Positions 25,331 through 34,322 are shown, counted from the stretch's first letter. The stretch is 45,939 nt of DNA from Sedimentisphaerales bacterium (GCA_016933295.1 JAFGBG010000234.1:1-45939); one strand, 5' to 3'. A program made the numbers and translations. The notes: generated by a model from the letters alone, not told the origin.

Positions 25331-27295
25331 TTGGATAGTTTTGGTATAGCGATAAGCGGACTCGAAGCTGCTCAGAAGGCATTCGGAGTAATCGGCAATA
25401 ATATAGCCAATGCGGCGACCGAAGGATACCATTGTCAGACATTAAATCTTGTCCCGTCCTATACATCCCAGGTTGGTACGGTTCTTATCGGAGGCGGCGT
25501 TGACGTGGCCGAAATAACCAGGTCGATTGATTCACTTTTAGAGAATGAAATCCTGCGACAGTACTCATCGCTGGGTAAGCTGTCACAGGAAACTGATACA
25601 TTACGCACCATAGAGACGGCGTTCGGCGAGCTTTCATCCGGCAGCAGCTTGAGTAAGGCAATAGATGATTTTTTCAATTCGCTGCAGGACCTGGCCACTT
25701 ATCCGGATGAGTCCGTTTGGCAGCAGCAGGTGGTTGCTGCGGCGGAGACGATGGCCAATCAGTTTAAAACGATGGAAGATTTGCTGGAAAACCTGAAAGA
25801 TCAAATAACGTTGGAAGCCGAGCAGACAATCGGAGAGATTAATACTCTTATAAGCACAATAGCTGAGTTGAACGACAGCATTGAAAGGCTGGAAATAGGT
25901 GGCGGCCAGGCAAATAATCTGCGCGATCAGAGAGACCAGTGTATCGCAGAACTTTCCGAATTGATTGACGTCCAGACCCAGTCGAGGGATTTCGGTGTTA
26001 TTGATGTAAGCATTGCCGGAATACCAGTTGTCACAGGTGTTTCCTCGGTTGGGCTGGAAGTCGGATACCGGCAGGAATCCGTATTGGGTGTTACAGTTGC
26101 AGGCGAATCGAATTATCAAACTGAAGTACAGGGTGGAAAGCTTGGAGGATTGTTATCCTTGAACAACGAGATTATCGCCGATATCCAGAACGATTTGAAT
26201 ACTCTGGCGGGTGCCATAATACAGCAGGTCAATCAATACCACATCCAGGGAGTGGGCTCAGAAGGCTCGTTTACACAACTGACAGGCTGGTCGATGGTAA
26301 GCGGAGATTTAGCTGATATTGAACCACCATTAACTGATGGTACGGTGTATGTAAGAGTTATAGATACCGCGACCGGGGAGATAACACGAACGGCGATTTC
26401 CATCGACGTATCGGCGGATTCTTTAACAACGATAGCTGCTGATATTTCCGCAGTTACCGGCTTGGCCGCTTCGGTTTCCGGTTCTGTGCTCAGCATACAG
26501 GCCGATGCTGGTTATGAATTCGATTTTTTGCCGTCTGTTCTGCCGTCACCTACTGATAGTGATTTCTCCGGTGCAACGTCGCCGCCAGATGTCTCAGTTT
26601 CAGGAATTTATACGGGCAATGAAAACCAGACTTTTACGTTTACGGTATCCGGCTCCGGCTCGGTTGGAAACGGAACATTAAGTATTACTGTTACAGATGG
26701 TCACTCCAATGTTGTTGCTACACTTGATGTCGGCTCCGGTTACGCCGGAGGGGATTTCTTTGATTTGGATAACGGTATCAAAATAGCTCTCGGAACGGGC
26801 GACCTTGTGGATGGTAATACCTTCGAGGTTGAGGCGTTTGCCGAAACGGATACGTCGGGATTTCTTGCCGCAGTTGGAATTAATACCTTTTTTTCCGGAA
26901 CGGATGCTTCGACTATAGCGGTTTGCTCTGATATATCCGATTCGCCGGGACGTATAGCTGCGGCTCTGGGTGCGGATATGACGGATAACTCCAACGTGTT
27001 GCGACTTGCCGGTTTGGCCGACCAGGCTATGGCTGATTTGGATTCGCTGTCGCCGGCTGAATTTTATCGCAAGTTTATTACGGATATCGGGCTGGAACTT
27101 TCCGTTAAACAAACGCGGCAGGAAAACACCGAGGCGATAATAAAAAATCTTGCCGAACAGCAGAGCGAGATAAGCGGAGTGGATATTAACAGTGAGGCTG
27201 CGCAGATGCTGATATATGAGCAGATGTTTCAGGCGATGGCGAAATATTTGGATACGGTTCAATCGTCTTTGACGACATTAATGGAACTGCTTTGA
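25331..27295 (+). CDS. flgK: Flagellar hook-associated protein 1 FlgK (TTG start)
   Basis: A 654-residue hook-filament junction protein. The N-terminus ISGLEAAQKAFGVIGNNIANAATEGYHCQ and the C-terminal SGVDINSEAAQMLIYEQMFQAMAKYLDTVQSSLTTLMEL are the conserved D0 segments. NNLRDQRDQCIAELSELIDVQ is the family helix motif. The middle (about 415-515) has an added beta domain (SGIYTGNENQTFTFTVSG, TLDVGSGYAGGDF, GIKIALGTGDLVDGNTF). The start is TTG at 25331: AAGGAG at 25318-25323 stands seven bases ahead and no ATG is near in frame. Confidence 0.95.
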   Translation: MDSFGIAISGLEAAQKAFGVIGNNIANAATEGYHCQTLNLVPSYTSQVGTVLIGGGVDVAEITRSIDSLLENEILRQYSSLGKLSQETDTLRTIETAFGELSSGSSLSKAIDDFFNSLQDLATYPDESVWQQQVVAAAETMANQFKTMEDLLENLKDQITLEAEQTIGEINTLISTIAELNDSIERLEIGGGQANNLRDQRDQCIAELSELIDVQTQSRDFGVIDVSIAGIPVVTGVSSVGLEVGYRQESVLGVTVAGESNYQTEVQGGKLGGLLSLNNEIIADIQNDLNTLAGAIIQQVNQYHIQGVGSEGSFTQLTGWSMVSGDLADIEPPLTDGTVYVRVIDTATGEITRTAISIDVSADSLTTIAADISAVTGLAASVSGSVLSIQADAGYEFDFLPSVLPSPTDSDFSGATSPPDVSVSGIYTGNENQTFTFTVSGSGSVGNGTLSITVTDGHSNVVATLDVGSGYAGGDFFDLDNGIKIALGTGDLVDGNTFEVEAFAETDTSGFLAAVGINTFFSGTDASTIAVCSDISDSPGRIAAALGADMTDNSNVLRLAGLADQAMADLDSLSPAEFYRKFITDIGLELSVKQTRQENTEAIIKNLAEQQSEISGVDINSEAAQMLIYEQMFQAMAKYLDTVQSSLTTLMELL

Positions 27296-27340
27296 TGTTT
27301 TTAGAAAAATAATATGTGAAACTTTCGGGATAAGTAAAAA

Positions 27341-28525
27341 ATGAGCGGCACTTTAACCAGTATTTATAATAACGTCAGCTATGCATTGGGCTTACATACC
27401 GCTGAAATGTCACGTTTGCAGGAGCAGGTGGCAACCGGTTCGAAGGTCAACAGGGCATCGGATGATTCTTCCGCCGCTTATCAGATCCTCGGTCTTAATT
27501 CAAAGCAAAGCTCGTTGAAAAATTATATTGACAATATATCGAATGTCGTTAACTCTCTCGGATATTCCTCAACTATTGTTCAGAATATGATGTCTGCTGT
27601 TTCTGAAACTATGACACAACTGACTCAGGTTACCAGCGGAGTTTACAATGAAGAAGACAGAGCGAGAGTAGCCGAAAGTGTCAATGAAATATTGGAGCAG
27701 TTGGTTTCATTGGCCAACAGTGAGCATTCCGGGCAGCACCTGTTCGGTGGAAGCAATACGGCCTCGGAGCCATATCTGATAGAGCGTACTAACGGCCGGA
27801 TAACGAATGTGACTTATCAGGGCGGTTATAATAGTCGCAAGATAGAAGTGGCTTCGGGTTTGGAATCGGTTATTTCCCTGATAGGTGACGATATATTTCG
27901 ATGTGACGATCGTGGGGAGGTTGTCTTTCTGGGTGATACAGGTGCCAAAGCCGGGACGGGCACATCCAGCTTGCGCGGTTACGCCTGGCTTACTGTAACG
28001 GGTTCCGCCGGTAATTACACTCTTTCCATCGACGGCGGCTTGAGCACATTCAGCACTGACGGCACAGACACTAACCTTGCGGTGACTAATTCGATTACAG
28101 GGCAGGTTTTATACATTGACACGACGGAAATTACCGATACCGGTACCGACCTTGTCAGTGTCTCGGGGACTTATGACATATTCAATGTGCTTATCAGTAT
28201 TCGAGATATATTGAGTAATAACCGGGCTCTGCCGGAAGATCAGGTGGAAGATATGCTGGAAAACTCATTGGGTGTACTTGAAGACGTCAACGATCTTCTT
28301 GCTCAGACCGAAGTATCTTTGGGGTATAAAATCAACTTTCTTGACAATCTTGGGGATAATCTGACTGACCTTAAATACGATGCGGATGATGAAGTAACTC
28401 GCCTTCAGGAGGCTGATGTTACCCAATTGGCCATAGACCTTGCCCGACTTGAGATTTTATATCAAATGTCATTATCGGTAGCCGGGCAATTGATGTCTAT
28501 GTCGCTTCTGGATTATGTCGGTTAG
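27341..28525 (+). CDS. flgL: Flagellar hook-associated protein 3 FlgL
   Basis: A 394-residue protein with the flagellin-like N-terminal helix pair: SYALGLHTAEMSRLQEQVATGSKVNRASDDSSAAYQILGL, the RxSDD box typical of FlgL/FliC. GQHLFGGSNTASEPYL is the beta transition seen in FlgL. The C-terminal VTRLQEADVTQLAIDLARLEILYQMSLSVAGQLMSMSLLDYV closes the coiled coil. The gene ends the rod/hook operon; a short hairpin follows. No csrA or fliW gene follows, although they are common neighbours of flgL in other phyla. Confidence 0.94.
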   Translation: MSGTLTSIYNNVSYALGLHTAEMSRLQEQVATGSKVNRASDDSSAAYQILGLNSKQSSLKNYIDNISNVVNSLGYSSTIVQNMMSAVSETMTQLTQVTSGVYNEEDRARVAESVNEILEQLVSLANSEHSGQHLFGGSNTASEPYLIERTNGRITNVTYQGGYNSRKIEVASGLESVISLIGDDIFRCDDRGEVVFLGDTGAKAGTGTSSLRGYAWLTVTGSAGNYTLSIDGGLSTFSTDGTDTNLAVTNSITGQVLYIDTTEITDTGTDLVSVSGTYDIFNVLISIRDILSNNRALPEDQVEDMLENSLGVLEDVNDLLAQTEVSLGYKINFLDNLGDNLTDLKYDADDEVTRLQEADVTQLAIDLARLEILYQMSLSVAGQLMSMSLLDYVG

Positions 28526-28541
28526 CCGACGGGCTGGTGGG

Positions 28542-28556
28542 TATTGACCATCAATA
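28542..28556. repeat. Small hairpin after flgL
   Basis: TATTGA-CCA-TCAATA at 28542-28556 is a perfect 6-bp inverted repeat with a three-base loop, 17 bases after the flgL stop. No T-run follows, so termination here is doubtful. Confidence 0.3.
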
Positions 28557-28571
28557 AATGTGTAATATACG

Positions 28572-28632
28572 GCATAAATGTTTGATATTTATACACTTTA
28601 TGGTGGAAATTGCCGCAGAATCGCATTTATGC
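28572..28632. repeat. Spaced inverted repeat upstream of the second sigma-54 promoter
   Basis: GCATAAATG (28572-28580) and CATTTATGC (28624-28632) are a perfect 9-bp inverted pair, 43 bases apart, lying about 42 to 102 bases before the predicted transcription start. Such spaced half-sites could be recognised by an enhancer-binding protein for sigma-54. No copy was found before flgD. Confidence 0.35.
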
Positions 28633-28647
28633 ATGATTACGGATAGA

Positions 28648-28663
28648 CGGCACGGAATTTGCT
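28648..28663 (+). promoter_or_regulatory. Sigma-54-type promoter of the glycan cluster
   Basis: CGGCACG (28648-28654), four bases, then TTGCT (28659-28663). Only the first base departs from TGGCACG-N4-TTGCW, and the invariant GG and GC are ten bases apart. Start expected about 28674, 62 bases before the ATG at 28736, which has an AAAGGAG site. The element shares 12 of the 12 defined bases after the first with the flgD promoter at 16507. Confidence 0.78.
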
Positions 28664-28735
28664 CATATATTGCTGAAAATATGGTTTTTCCTGTAATAAA
28701 AGACTACCGGGCAGGCGATTAAAGGAGTGATACGA

Positions 28736-30253
28736 ATGACCCTCGAAACAGATGCAGGTAAATACGACGAGCACGGGCGGGAAAACGTGTTCGAGAAGAT
28801 GAATGACTACGAAAAAGGGCTGAAATTTGCCGATGCCGGTGATTATAGGCAGGCATTGGAATATATTCAGAAACATCTTCAAGCGACAGGCGGTGATGCA
28901 CAGGCTCTCAACGACGCCGGAGCGATACTGCATTGCCTTGGCCGCTCTGAGGATGCCATTATGCATCTTGTAAACGCCCGAAATTTGCAGTCTGACTCCG
29001 CCGAAATAGTCTGGAACCTGGTAGAGGCATATCTTGCGACCGGCAGGGCGGATGAAGCCTCGCTGCTTTTTGACGATATGGATAGGATGAATATACTTAA
29101 CGCGGACGTATTAAACAGAACTGCGAACGTATTCCTGAATCAGAACAACAAAGCCGGTGCAATCGAGATGCTCCTTCGCTCTCTTGAAGTCTCTCCCCAA
29201 CAGGAAATTCTTTTGCCAATGGTACAGGTGATTCGTTCCAAAAGGCCGAAAATGGCTTTCTTTTGTGGCGGCGATGGGATGACATTCCTAAATGATATCT
29301 ATGAATTTGCGCAGCAGCGTTTCGAGACACGCCTTTTCGAGGGCAAAACAGAAGATGAGCTTTATGAGTTGATGAAATGGAGTGATATTTCCTGGTTCGA
29401 ATGGTGTACCGATCTGGCGGTAATAGGTTCACGTAAACCGAAAGTCTGCGAAAATATCGTCAGGCTGCATCGTTATGAAGCCTACTGTCCGTGGCCGGGG
29501 CAGGTAAACTGGCGAAACGTCGATACCCTTATCACTGTCGGTAATCGATTTGTCAGAGAGGCCCTGATTAGCGGTGTGCCGGATATCGAAAACAGAACTT
29601 CTATTGTCAAAATTCCGAACGGCGTTAACCTGGAAAAATACGAATATACTGAGCGCGGCCCGGGCAAAAATATTGCGTTTTTGTCCAACCTGCGCGCGGT
29701 TAAGAATCCTGCTTTTATTTTACAATGTATGCAGAAGCTTCACTTTATTAATCCCGAATATCGTCTGTTCTTCGCCGGTCATTTCCAAGATGCGGCACTT
29801 GAACAGTATATCAGGCACATGGTTAATGCGCTTGGCTTGGCCGATGTGGTATTTTTCGACGGCTGGCAGGAAGATGTCTGCTCGTGGCTTAGAGATAAAC
29901 ATTATATTGTCTCGACGAGCATTATAGAAAGTCAGGGAATGGGGCTGCTAGAGGCTATGGCCTGCGGTGTGAAACCGGTTATACATAACTTCCCCGGTGC
30001 CGAGGACACCTTTGGGTCGGAATTTTTGTTCAACATCTCGGAAGAATTTTGTGATCATATTCTTTCGCCGAATTACAAGTCTTATAAGTATCGTATGTTC
30101 ATCGAGGAAAATTATTCACTGCGGCAACAATTGGCTGCGGTCAACAGTATTCTTACTCGGCTCGAAAACAAGATATATTTAAAGCAGAAATCAACATTGC
30201 CGGGCGAAGGTTCGCAGAAGCTTGAACCGCAAACGGCGGGAATTAACTCGTAA
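28736..30253 (+). CDS. TPR-linked GT4-family glycosyltransferase
   Basis: A 505-residue cytoplasmic protein. Residues about 24-175 are tetratricopeptide-type helical repeats (YEKGLKFADAGDYRQALEYI; LNDAGAILHCLGRSEDAIMHL; LNRTANVFLNQNNKAGAIEMLL). The rest is a GT-B glycosyltransferase of the GT4 type, with IPNGVNLEKY, then E398-x7-E406 (ESQGMGLLE, followed by AMACGVKPV), the nucleotide-sugar acidic motif. TPR plus glycosyltransferase is the plan of several protein-modifying enzymes. The ATG at 28736 is chosen over a GTG at 28727 since AAAGGAG (28721-28727) is eight bases from it. First gene of the cluster behind the sigma-54 promoter. Confidence 0.85.
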   Translation: MTLETDAGKYDEHGRENVFEKMNDYEKGLKFADAGDYRQALEYIQKHLQATGGDAQALNDAGAILHCLGRSEDAIMHLVNARNLQSDSAEIVWNLVEAYLATGRADEASLLFDDMDRMNILNADVLNRTANVFLNQNNKAGAIEMLLRSLEVSPQQEILLPMVQVIRSKRPKMAFFCGGDGMTFLNDIYEFAQQRFETRLFEGKTEDELYELMKWSDISWFEWCTDLAVIGSRKPKVCENIVRLHRYEAYCPWPGQVNWRNVDTLITVGNRFVREALISGVPDIENRTSIVKIPNGVNLEKYEYTERGPGKNIAFLSNLRAVKNPAFILQCMQKLHFINPEYRLFFAGHFQDAALEQYIRHMVNALGLADVVFFDGWQEDVCSWLRDKHYIVSTSIIESQGMGLLEAMACGVKPVIHNFPGAEDTFGSEFLFNISEEFCDHILSPNYKSYKYRMFIEENYSLRQQLAAVNSILTRLENKIYLKQKSTLPGEGSQKLEPQTAGINS

Positions 30254-30275
30254 AAAATATTCATATACTCCTGTA

Positions 30276-31844
30276 ATGTCGGAAAATTATTATACGAATG
30301 ATGGGCCTGTTGTCAGTGTGCTTATACCGACTTACAACAGGCCGCAGTCTCTATATAAAGCGCTGGTCAGCGTATTTCGACAGGACTACGAAAATCTACA
30401 GGTTATCGTGGTCAACGACGGCGGCGAAGATGTGCGTGATATAGTCGATTCGTTTCACGATTCCAGGTTAGAATATATCTGCAGAAATGAAAACAGAGGC
30501 AAGGCGTATTCCTTAAACGAAGCGATTGGCAGGTCCGAAGGTAAATATCTCTGCTATCTTGACGATGACGATATTTATTATCCGTTTCATGTCCGAATGC
30601 TGGTTGATGCCCTGGAAAATGAGACCGACTGCCAGGTTGCGTATAGTGATTTGTACAAAGTTTACTGTAATCAGTTCCCGGACGGAACTCAGCAGGTTCT
30701 CAGCAAAGTCGTTGAGGTCAGCCGCGACTTCGATCGCTTTTTGATGCTGGTGTTCAATCATGTTCTCCATGTCAGCCTGATGCATCATCGCGACCTGATT
30801 GAAAAGACAGGACCTTATAACGAACGACTCAACGTTCTGATTGATTGGGATATGACTCGTCGATTAATGTTCTTTTCCGATTTTTACCATGTTCCTGAGA
30901 TAACGGGGGAATATTCTCATCCGGCGGGTGACTCCGACAGGATATCCGTTCAGCGTCGTAAAGATAAGAACGAATATATGGAAAATGTGTTGACGATAAT
31001 GACTACAAGGCCGCCTAAGCCCTGGCCGAAATTCGGAGATTTGTCGATTATTTTTATTTCAGAGCGGTTAGACAAGCGTGCGGGAAAAACAATCGGTGAA
31101 ATCCGGCATCGTACTTTTTATCCTTACAAGCTGTTTCTGCCGATGCCCGAATCCGATTTCAATAGACTTAATATTGATATGCCCAATCTGGTTTTTGTAT
31201 CCGCCGGTTCATCTTCATGTGCGGAATTACAACTCGATACGGCACTCAAGAAATGCGATGGTGAATATATAGCGTTGGTACCGGCAGATTTTTCCGTAAG
31301 GGATTTATGGATAGAAAATCCGATTTACGCCCTGATTAATTGCTCAGACCAGCGGCAGGGTTTTTTGCTGGATAAAGAAGGTGGTCATCCGTGGGCGGCA
31401 GTGTTTAGGAGAGATGATTTGCGATTTGCCAGAACACACTTTTCGGATTTGTCTATTTCTGAATCGTTGAAAGCGGCAGGGATTTCTATCAGGTGGCCCC
31501 GAAACGAAGAGCTGCCTTTCCAGTTCGATAATTTATATAACGAGGCTCTGTCGATTGAAAGAGATGGTGACTGGCTGGAGGCGGCACAAATATACGAGTA
31601 TATCGCCGAGAAGTTTCAAAACAGGTTATGGATGAAAAGACTGGCGGCAAGAGCTTTTTTCAAAGCGGGAAGACACGAAGAATCGCAAAATATCTGCAAT
31701 GAGATTAATCGATGGCGTCCGACGGTGGATACTCTTTTTCTGGAGGCAAAAATCAGGCGTGAAAACGGGGATCTGGATTCGGCAATCGAATTGCTCACAA
31801 CAGCGGCAAAAACTCTCGAAGGACATGAATTGATATGGACATGA
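30276..31844 (+). CDS. GT2-family glycosyltransferase with C-terminal TPR region
   Basis: About 522 residues. An N-terminal GT2 (GT-A) domain covers about 10-250: VSVLIPTYNRPQSLYKAL, VIVVNDGGEDV and the divalent-metal motif D96-D-D-D99 (CYLDDDDIYYP). Next, about 270-420, is a degenerate second GT-A-like segment (LSIIFISER ... LKKCDGEYIALVPADFSVRDLW) in which the metal motif is missing. The last 110 residues are TPR-like (EALSIERDGDWLEAAQIYEYIAE, AFFKAGRHEESQNI, RRENGDLDSAIELL). The frame extends upstream to a TTG at 30222, overlapping the previous gene; I use ATG 30276. The end overlaps the next start by ten bases. Confidence 0.82.
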   Translation: MSENYYTNDGPVVSVLIPTYNRPQSLYKALVSVFRQDYENLQVIVVNDGGEDVRDIVDSFHDSRLEYICRNENRGKAYSLNEAIGRSEGKYLCYLDDDDIYYPFHVRMLVDALENETDCQVAYSDLYKVYCNQFPDGTQQVLSKVVEVSRDFDRFLMLVFNHVLHVSLMHHRDLIEKTGPYNERLNVLIDWDMTRRLMFFSDFYHVPEITGEYSHPAGDSDRISVQRRKDKNEYMENVLTIMTTRPPKPWPKFGDLSIIFISERLDKRAGKTIGEIRHRTFYPYKLFLPMPESDFNRLNIDMPNLVFVSAGSSSCAELQLDTALKKCDGEYIALVPADFSVRDLWIENPIYALINCSDQRQGFLLDKEGGHPWAAVFRRDDLRFARTHFSDLSISESLKAAGISIRWPRNEELPFQFDNLYNEALSIERDGDWLEAAQIYEYIAEKFQNRLWMKRLAARAFFKAGRHEESQNICNEINRWRPTVDTLFLEAKIRRENGDLDSAIELLTTAAKTLEGHELIWT

Positions 31845-32473
31845 CAAAGAAAAATACGGAGCAAGACAACGACTCGACCCAGCATTATGATATCTTGCAG
31901 GAATTGGGAGACTGCCATACTTCCGTCGGCGATTATATAAAGGCCCAGCAGTTTTATGAAAAAGCGGCGATTTTATGCCCCGACGAAGCGGGACCGTATG
32001 TCGGTCTTGGTGTGGTCGCCATGCAGAAGAACCTTCTTGACGATGCTGAAACTGCCTTTAAGGTTGCCTGCCGCCTTGACAAAAATTCGGCCAGGGCTTA
32101 TGCAGGTTTAGGTCTGGTCGCACAACAAAGGCACCATTATAAAAAGGCCTTCGATATGTTCTTGAAATGCCTGGAGCTGGATACCGACAATCTCATAGGT
32201 ATCCTGGGGCTGTTTCAGACATCATGCCAGATGGGATCGTTTGAGAAGGTCACTTACTATCTGGAAACGTATTTGAATATGCACCCGGGCGACGTTTCGG
32301 TTATGTATCCGCTTGCGGCTTTGTATATGAAAGACGGAAAATTAGAGGATTCCAAAAAAATGCTGCTCGATATTTTGTCGCTCGACCGTAATCACAGGGA
32401 TGCGGCATACCTGCTTGAAGAGCTTGAGCATAATATGGCCCAGGCAAGACAGGAGGCGATTCAAACTTTATGA
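31835..32473 (+). CDS. TPR repeat protein
   Basis: A 212-residue protein made of about five tetratricopeptide repeats (GDCHTSVGDYIKAQQFYEKAA; GLGVVAMQKNLLDDAETAFKVA; GLGLVAQQRHHYKKAFDMFLKC; TYYLETYLNMHPGD; AALYMKDGKLEDSKKMLLDIL). No enzyme domain. It overlaps both neighbours (31835-31844, and ATGA at 32470-32473), so the three genes are tightly coupled. It may hold the acceptor protein or link glycosyltransferases of the cluster; this is inference. Confidence 0.85.
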   Translation: MDMTKKNTEQDNDSTQHYDILQELGDCHTSVGDYIKAQQFYEKAAILCPDEAGPYVGLGVVAMQKNLLDDAETAFKVACRLDKNSARAYAGLGLVAQQRHHYKKAFDMFLKCLELDTDNLIGILGLFQTSCQMGSFEKVTYYLETYLNMHPGDVSVMYPLAALYMKDGKLEDSKKMLLDILSLDRNHRDAAYLLEELEHNMAQARQEAIQTL

Positions 32474-32808
32474 GCGTCAACTGTACCAATATTGTTTCGG
32501 ACGACCGGATGCTTTTGGCAGGTAAGCTGCAGGAACTGCTGCAAAAGCAGATAGAGCTTGTTCAAAAGGGCCGGTCTGCGGGTAAAAGGATTGAAGAACT
32601 GCTGTTACAGACGCAAATCCTGGTAGATGAAATCGGACTGTCGGGAATTCTCGACTCGGAGCAATTTAAAAAACAAAAGGAGCAGATACGAAACTTATAT
32701 GCTCATCTTTACATGGCGATATCGGCGCAGAAAGACGAAACATCGCGTCAGTTGAGCCGTGTGCGTAAAGGCAAAAATACCATTAATACGTATCGCAAAA
32801 ATATTTGA
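32470..32808 (+). CDS. Small helical protein, FliT/FlgN-like export chaperone candidate
   Basis: A 112-residue, highly charged, all-helical protein. The region KLQELLQKQIELVQKGRSAGKRIEELLLQTQILV is a predicted helical hairpin, and the end (AHLYMAISAQKDETSRQLSRVRKGKNTINTYRKNI) resembles the C-terminal pattern of FliT-like flagellar chaperones (QL-x-x-VRKGK-x-x-I-x-x-YR). FliT keeps FliD export-competent. Its place, coupled by ATGA to the TPR gene and in the same transcription unit as the glycosyltransferases before fliD, suits such a role. Sequence similarity is weak and I leave the symbol empty. Confidence 0.5.
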   Translation: MSVNCTNIVSDDRMLLAGKLQELLQKQIELVQKGRSAGKRIEELLLQTQILVDEIGLSGILDSEQFKKQKEQIRNLYAHLYMAISAQKDETSRQLSRVRKGKNTINTYRKNI

Positions 32809-32869
32809 ATAGGAAAGAAAGATAGAAACGGATAATCGAACGAATCGTTTTTTCGGAGTTTCAAGATAA

Positions 32870-33859
32870 ATGAACATATTAGTCGTAGGCGGCGCCGGGT
32901 ATATAGGCGGTGCAATTACGGATATATTACAGCATACCGAACACAGGACAAGGGTCTATGATTCTCTTGTGTACGAAGAGTCGTATCGCAAGCCGGTCGA
33001 ATTTGTTTATGGAGACATACGCGATACCGAGCGGCTATGCGGACAGTTGGACTGGGCGGATGCCGTTATCTGGCTTGCAGCCCTTGTCGGAGATGGTGCA
33101 TGTGCCATCAATCCGAATCTGAGCCGCCGGATAAACCAGGATACTGTTAGATGGCTTTGTGAAAATTATAGCGGCAGAATCATTTTTACTTCCACATGTT
33201 CCGTCTATGGGGCGCAGAACGGCATACTTGCCGAGGATTCACCGACCGGGCCGCTTTCGATTTACGCCCGAACGAAATTGAACGCAGAGCGATATTTGAG
33301 TGACAAGAACGCACTTGTTTTTCGACTCGGCACTTTATTCGGAGTCAGTGACTTATTTGCGCGTTTGCGGCTCGATTTGGTTGTGAACGTAATGACTGTT
33401 CGGGCAGCGCTGGATGGTGAATTGACTGTTTATGGCGGAGAACAGTTCCGGCCACTTTTGCATGTCCGCGATGTGGCGGAGGCCATAATTGAATATGTCG
33501 ATACCGAATATACGGGAATTTATAACCTGCACCGGCAAAACGTGAGGATTATTGACCTGGCTTATCAGGTGCGAAATCATTTTCCCGATACCATTGTCAG
33601 CAAGACCGCGATGGAATTTCAGGATGCGCGTAACTACCGGGTGAGCAGTGACAAAATACGTTCCGAGCTTGGGTGGAGGCCGAGATGTTCCATAGATGAC
33701 GGCATCATCGAGATTAAGGAATTGATCGAGACCAGACGTTTGAAAGACGTTATGAATCCGCGTTATACGAATCAGGCTTTTTTAACCAAATGTGTGCCGG
33801 AGCTTCAGCAATTTAAATTGCCCGTTGTTAACATGAATGTTGTGGAGTCTGTAAGATGA
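32870..33859 (+). CDS. NAD-dependent nucleotide-sugar epimerase/dehydratase (SDR)
   Basis: A 329-residue extended short-chain dehydrogenase. The NAD motif GGAGYIGG is at 7-14 and the active-site Y132-x3-K136 (YARTK) is preceded by TSTCSVYG. The C-terminal part has PLLHVRDVAEAIIEYV. Such enzymes epimerise or dehydrate NDP-sugars in the cytoplasm; the sequence does not have the TDKA motif of CapE/PseB-type inverting 4,6-dehydratases. The start codon is 61 bases after the small helical protein gene. The stop overlaps the next start (ATGA). Confidence 0.85.
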   Translation: MNILVVGGAGYIGGAITDILQHTEHRTRVYDSLVYEESYRKPVEFVYGDIRDTERLCGQLDWADAVIWLAALVGDGACAINPNLSRRINQDTVRWLCENYSGRIIFTSTCSVYGAQNGILAEDSPTGPLSIYARTKLNAERYLSDKNALVFRLGTLFGVSDLFARLRLDLVVNVMTVRAALDGELTVYGGEQFRPLLHVRDVAEAIIEYVDTEYTGIYNLHRQNVRIIDLAYQVRNHFPDTIVSKTAMEFQDARNYRVSSDKIRSELGWRPRCSIDDGIIEIKELIETRRLKDVMNPRYTNQAFLTKCVPELQQFKLPVVNMNVVESVR

Positions 33860-34299
33860 AAAGCGAACCATTTATTATCAACGGCGGATTGGCGGTTGAC
33901 GACAGGGGGCAGATAGCTTTTGCGAACGATTTTTGTTTCGAGTCAGTAAAGCGTTTTTATATGGTCTCCAATCACAGGCAGGGTTTTGTTCGTGCGTGGC
34001 ACGCCCACAAAAATGAGGCGAAATATGTTTTGGCCGTCGCCGGGGCGGCTCTTGTCGGTGCGGTAAAAATTGATAACTGGCAGAAACCTTCCGCCGACTT
34101 GTCGGTAGGGCGATATACATTGTCATCAGAGAAACCGCAGGTGCTTTTTATACCTGCCGGATATGCCAACGGTTTTATGTCGCTGACTTCCGACCTCAGG
34201 CTGATGTTTTTTTCGACGAGCACACTCGAACAAAGCGCCGCCGACGATATTCGCTTCGACTCTCGGTATTGGGACATCTGGAATGTAGTTGAACGATAA
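33856..34299 (+). CDS. RmlC-like cupin (NDP-4-ketohexose epimerase family)
   Basis: A 147-residue single-domain cupin like dTDP-4-dehydrorhamnose 3,5-epimerase: VKRFYMVSN, GFVRAWHAHKNEAKYVLAVAGAALVGAVKIDNW, LFIPAGYANGFMSL. H in the WHAH segment is the likely catalytic base. Such proteins epimerise keto-sugar nucleotides at C3 and/or C5. The reductase CapF of staphylococcal UDP-L-FucNAc synthesis carries a similar cupin as a fused domain; here it is a separate protein preceding a reductase. The next gene is 23 bases on. Confidence 0.75.
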   Translation: MKSEPFIINGGLAVDDRGQIAFANDFCFESVKRFYMVSNHRQGFVRAWHAHKNEAKYVLAVAGAALVGAVKIDNWQKPSADLSVGRYTLSSEKPQVLFIPAGYANGFMSLTSDLRLMFFSTSTLEQSAADDIRFDSRYWDIWNVVER

Positions 34300-34322
34300 G
34301 ATATGTATGAAAGATAATTCCT

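Noticed and set aside
28526-28735. Short hairpin GTCGG-TTAG-CCGAC across the flgL stop codon as a terminator
   Set aside because: Five base pairs only, overlaps the coding end and has no T-run.
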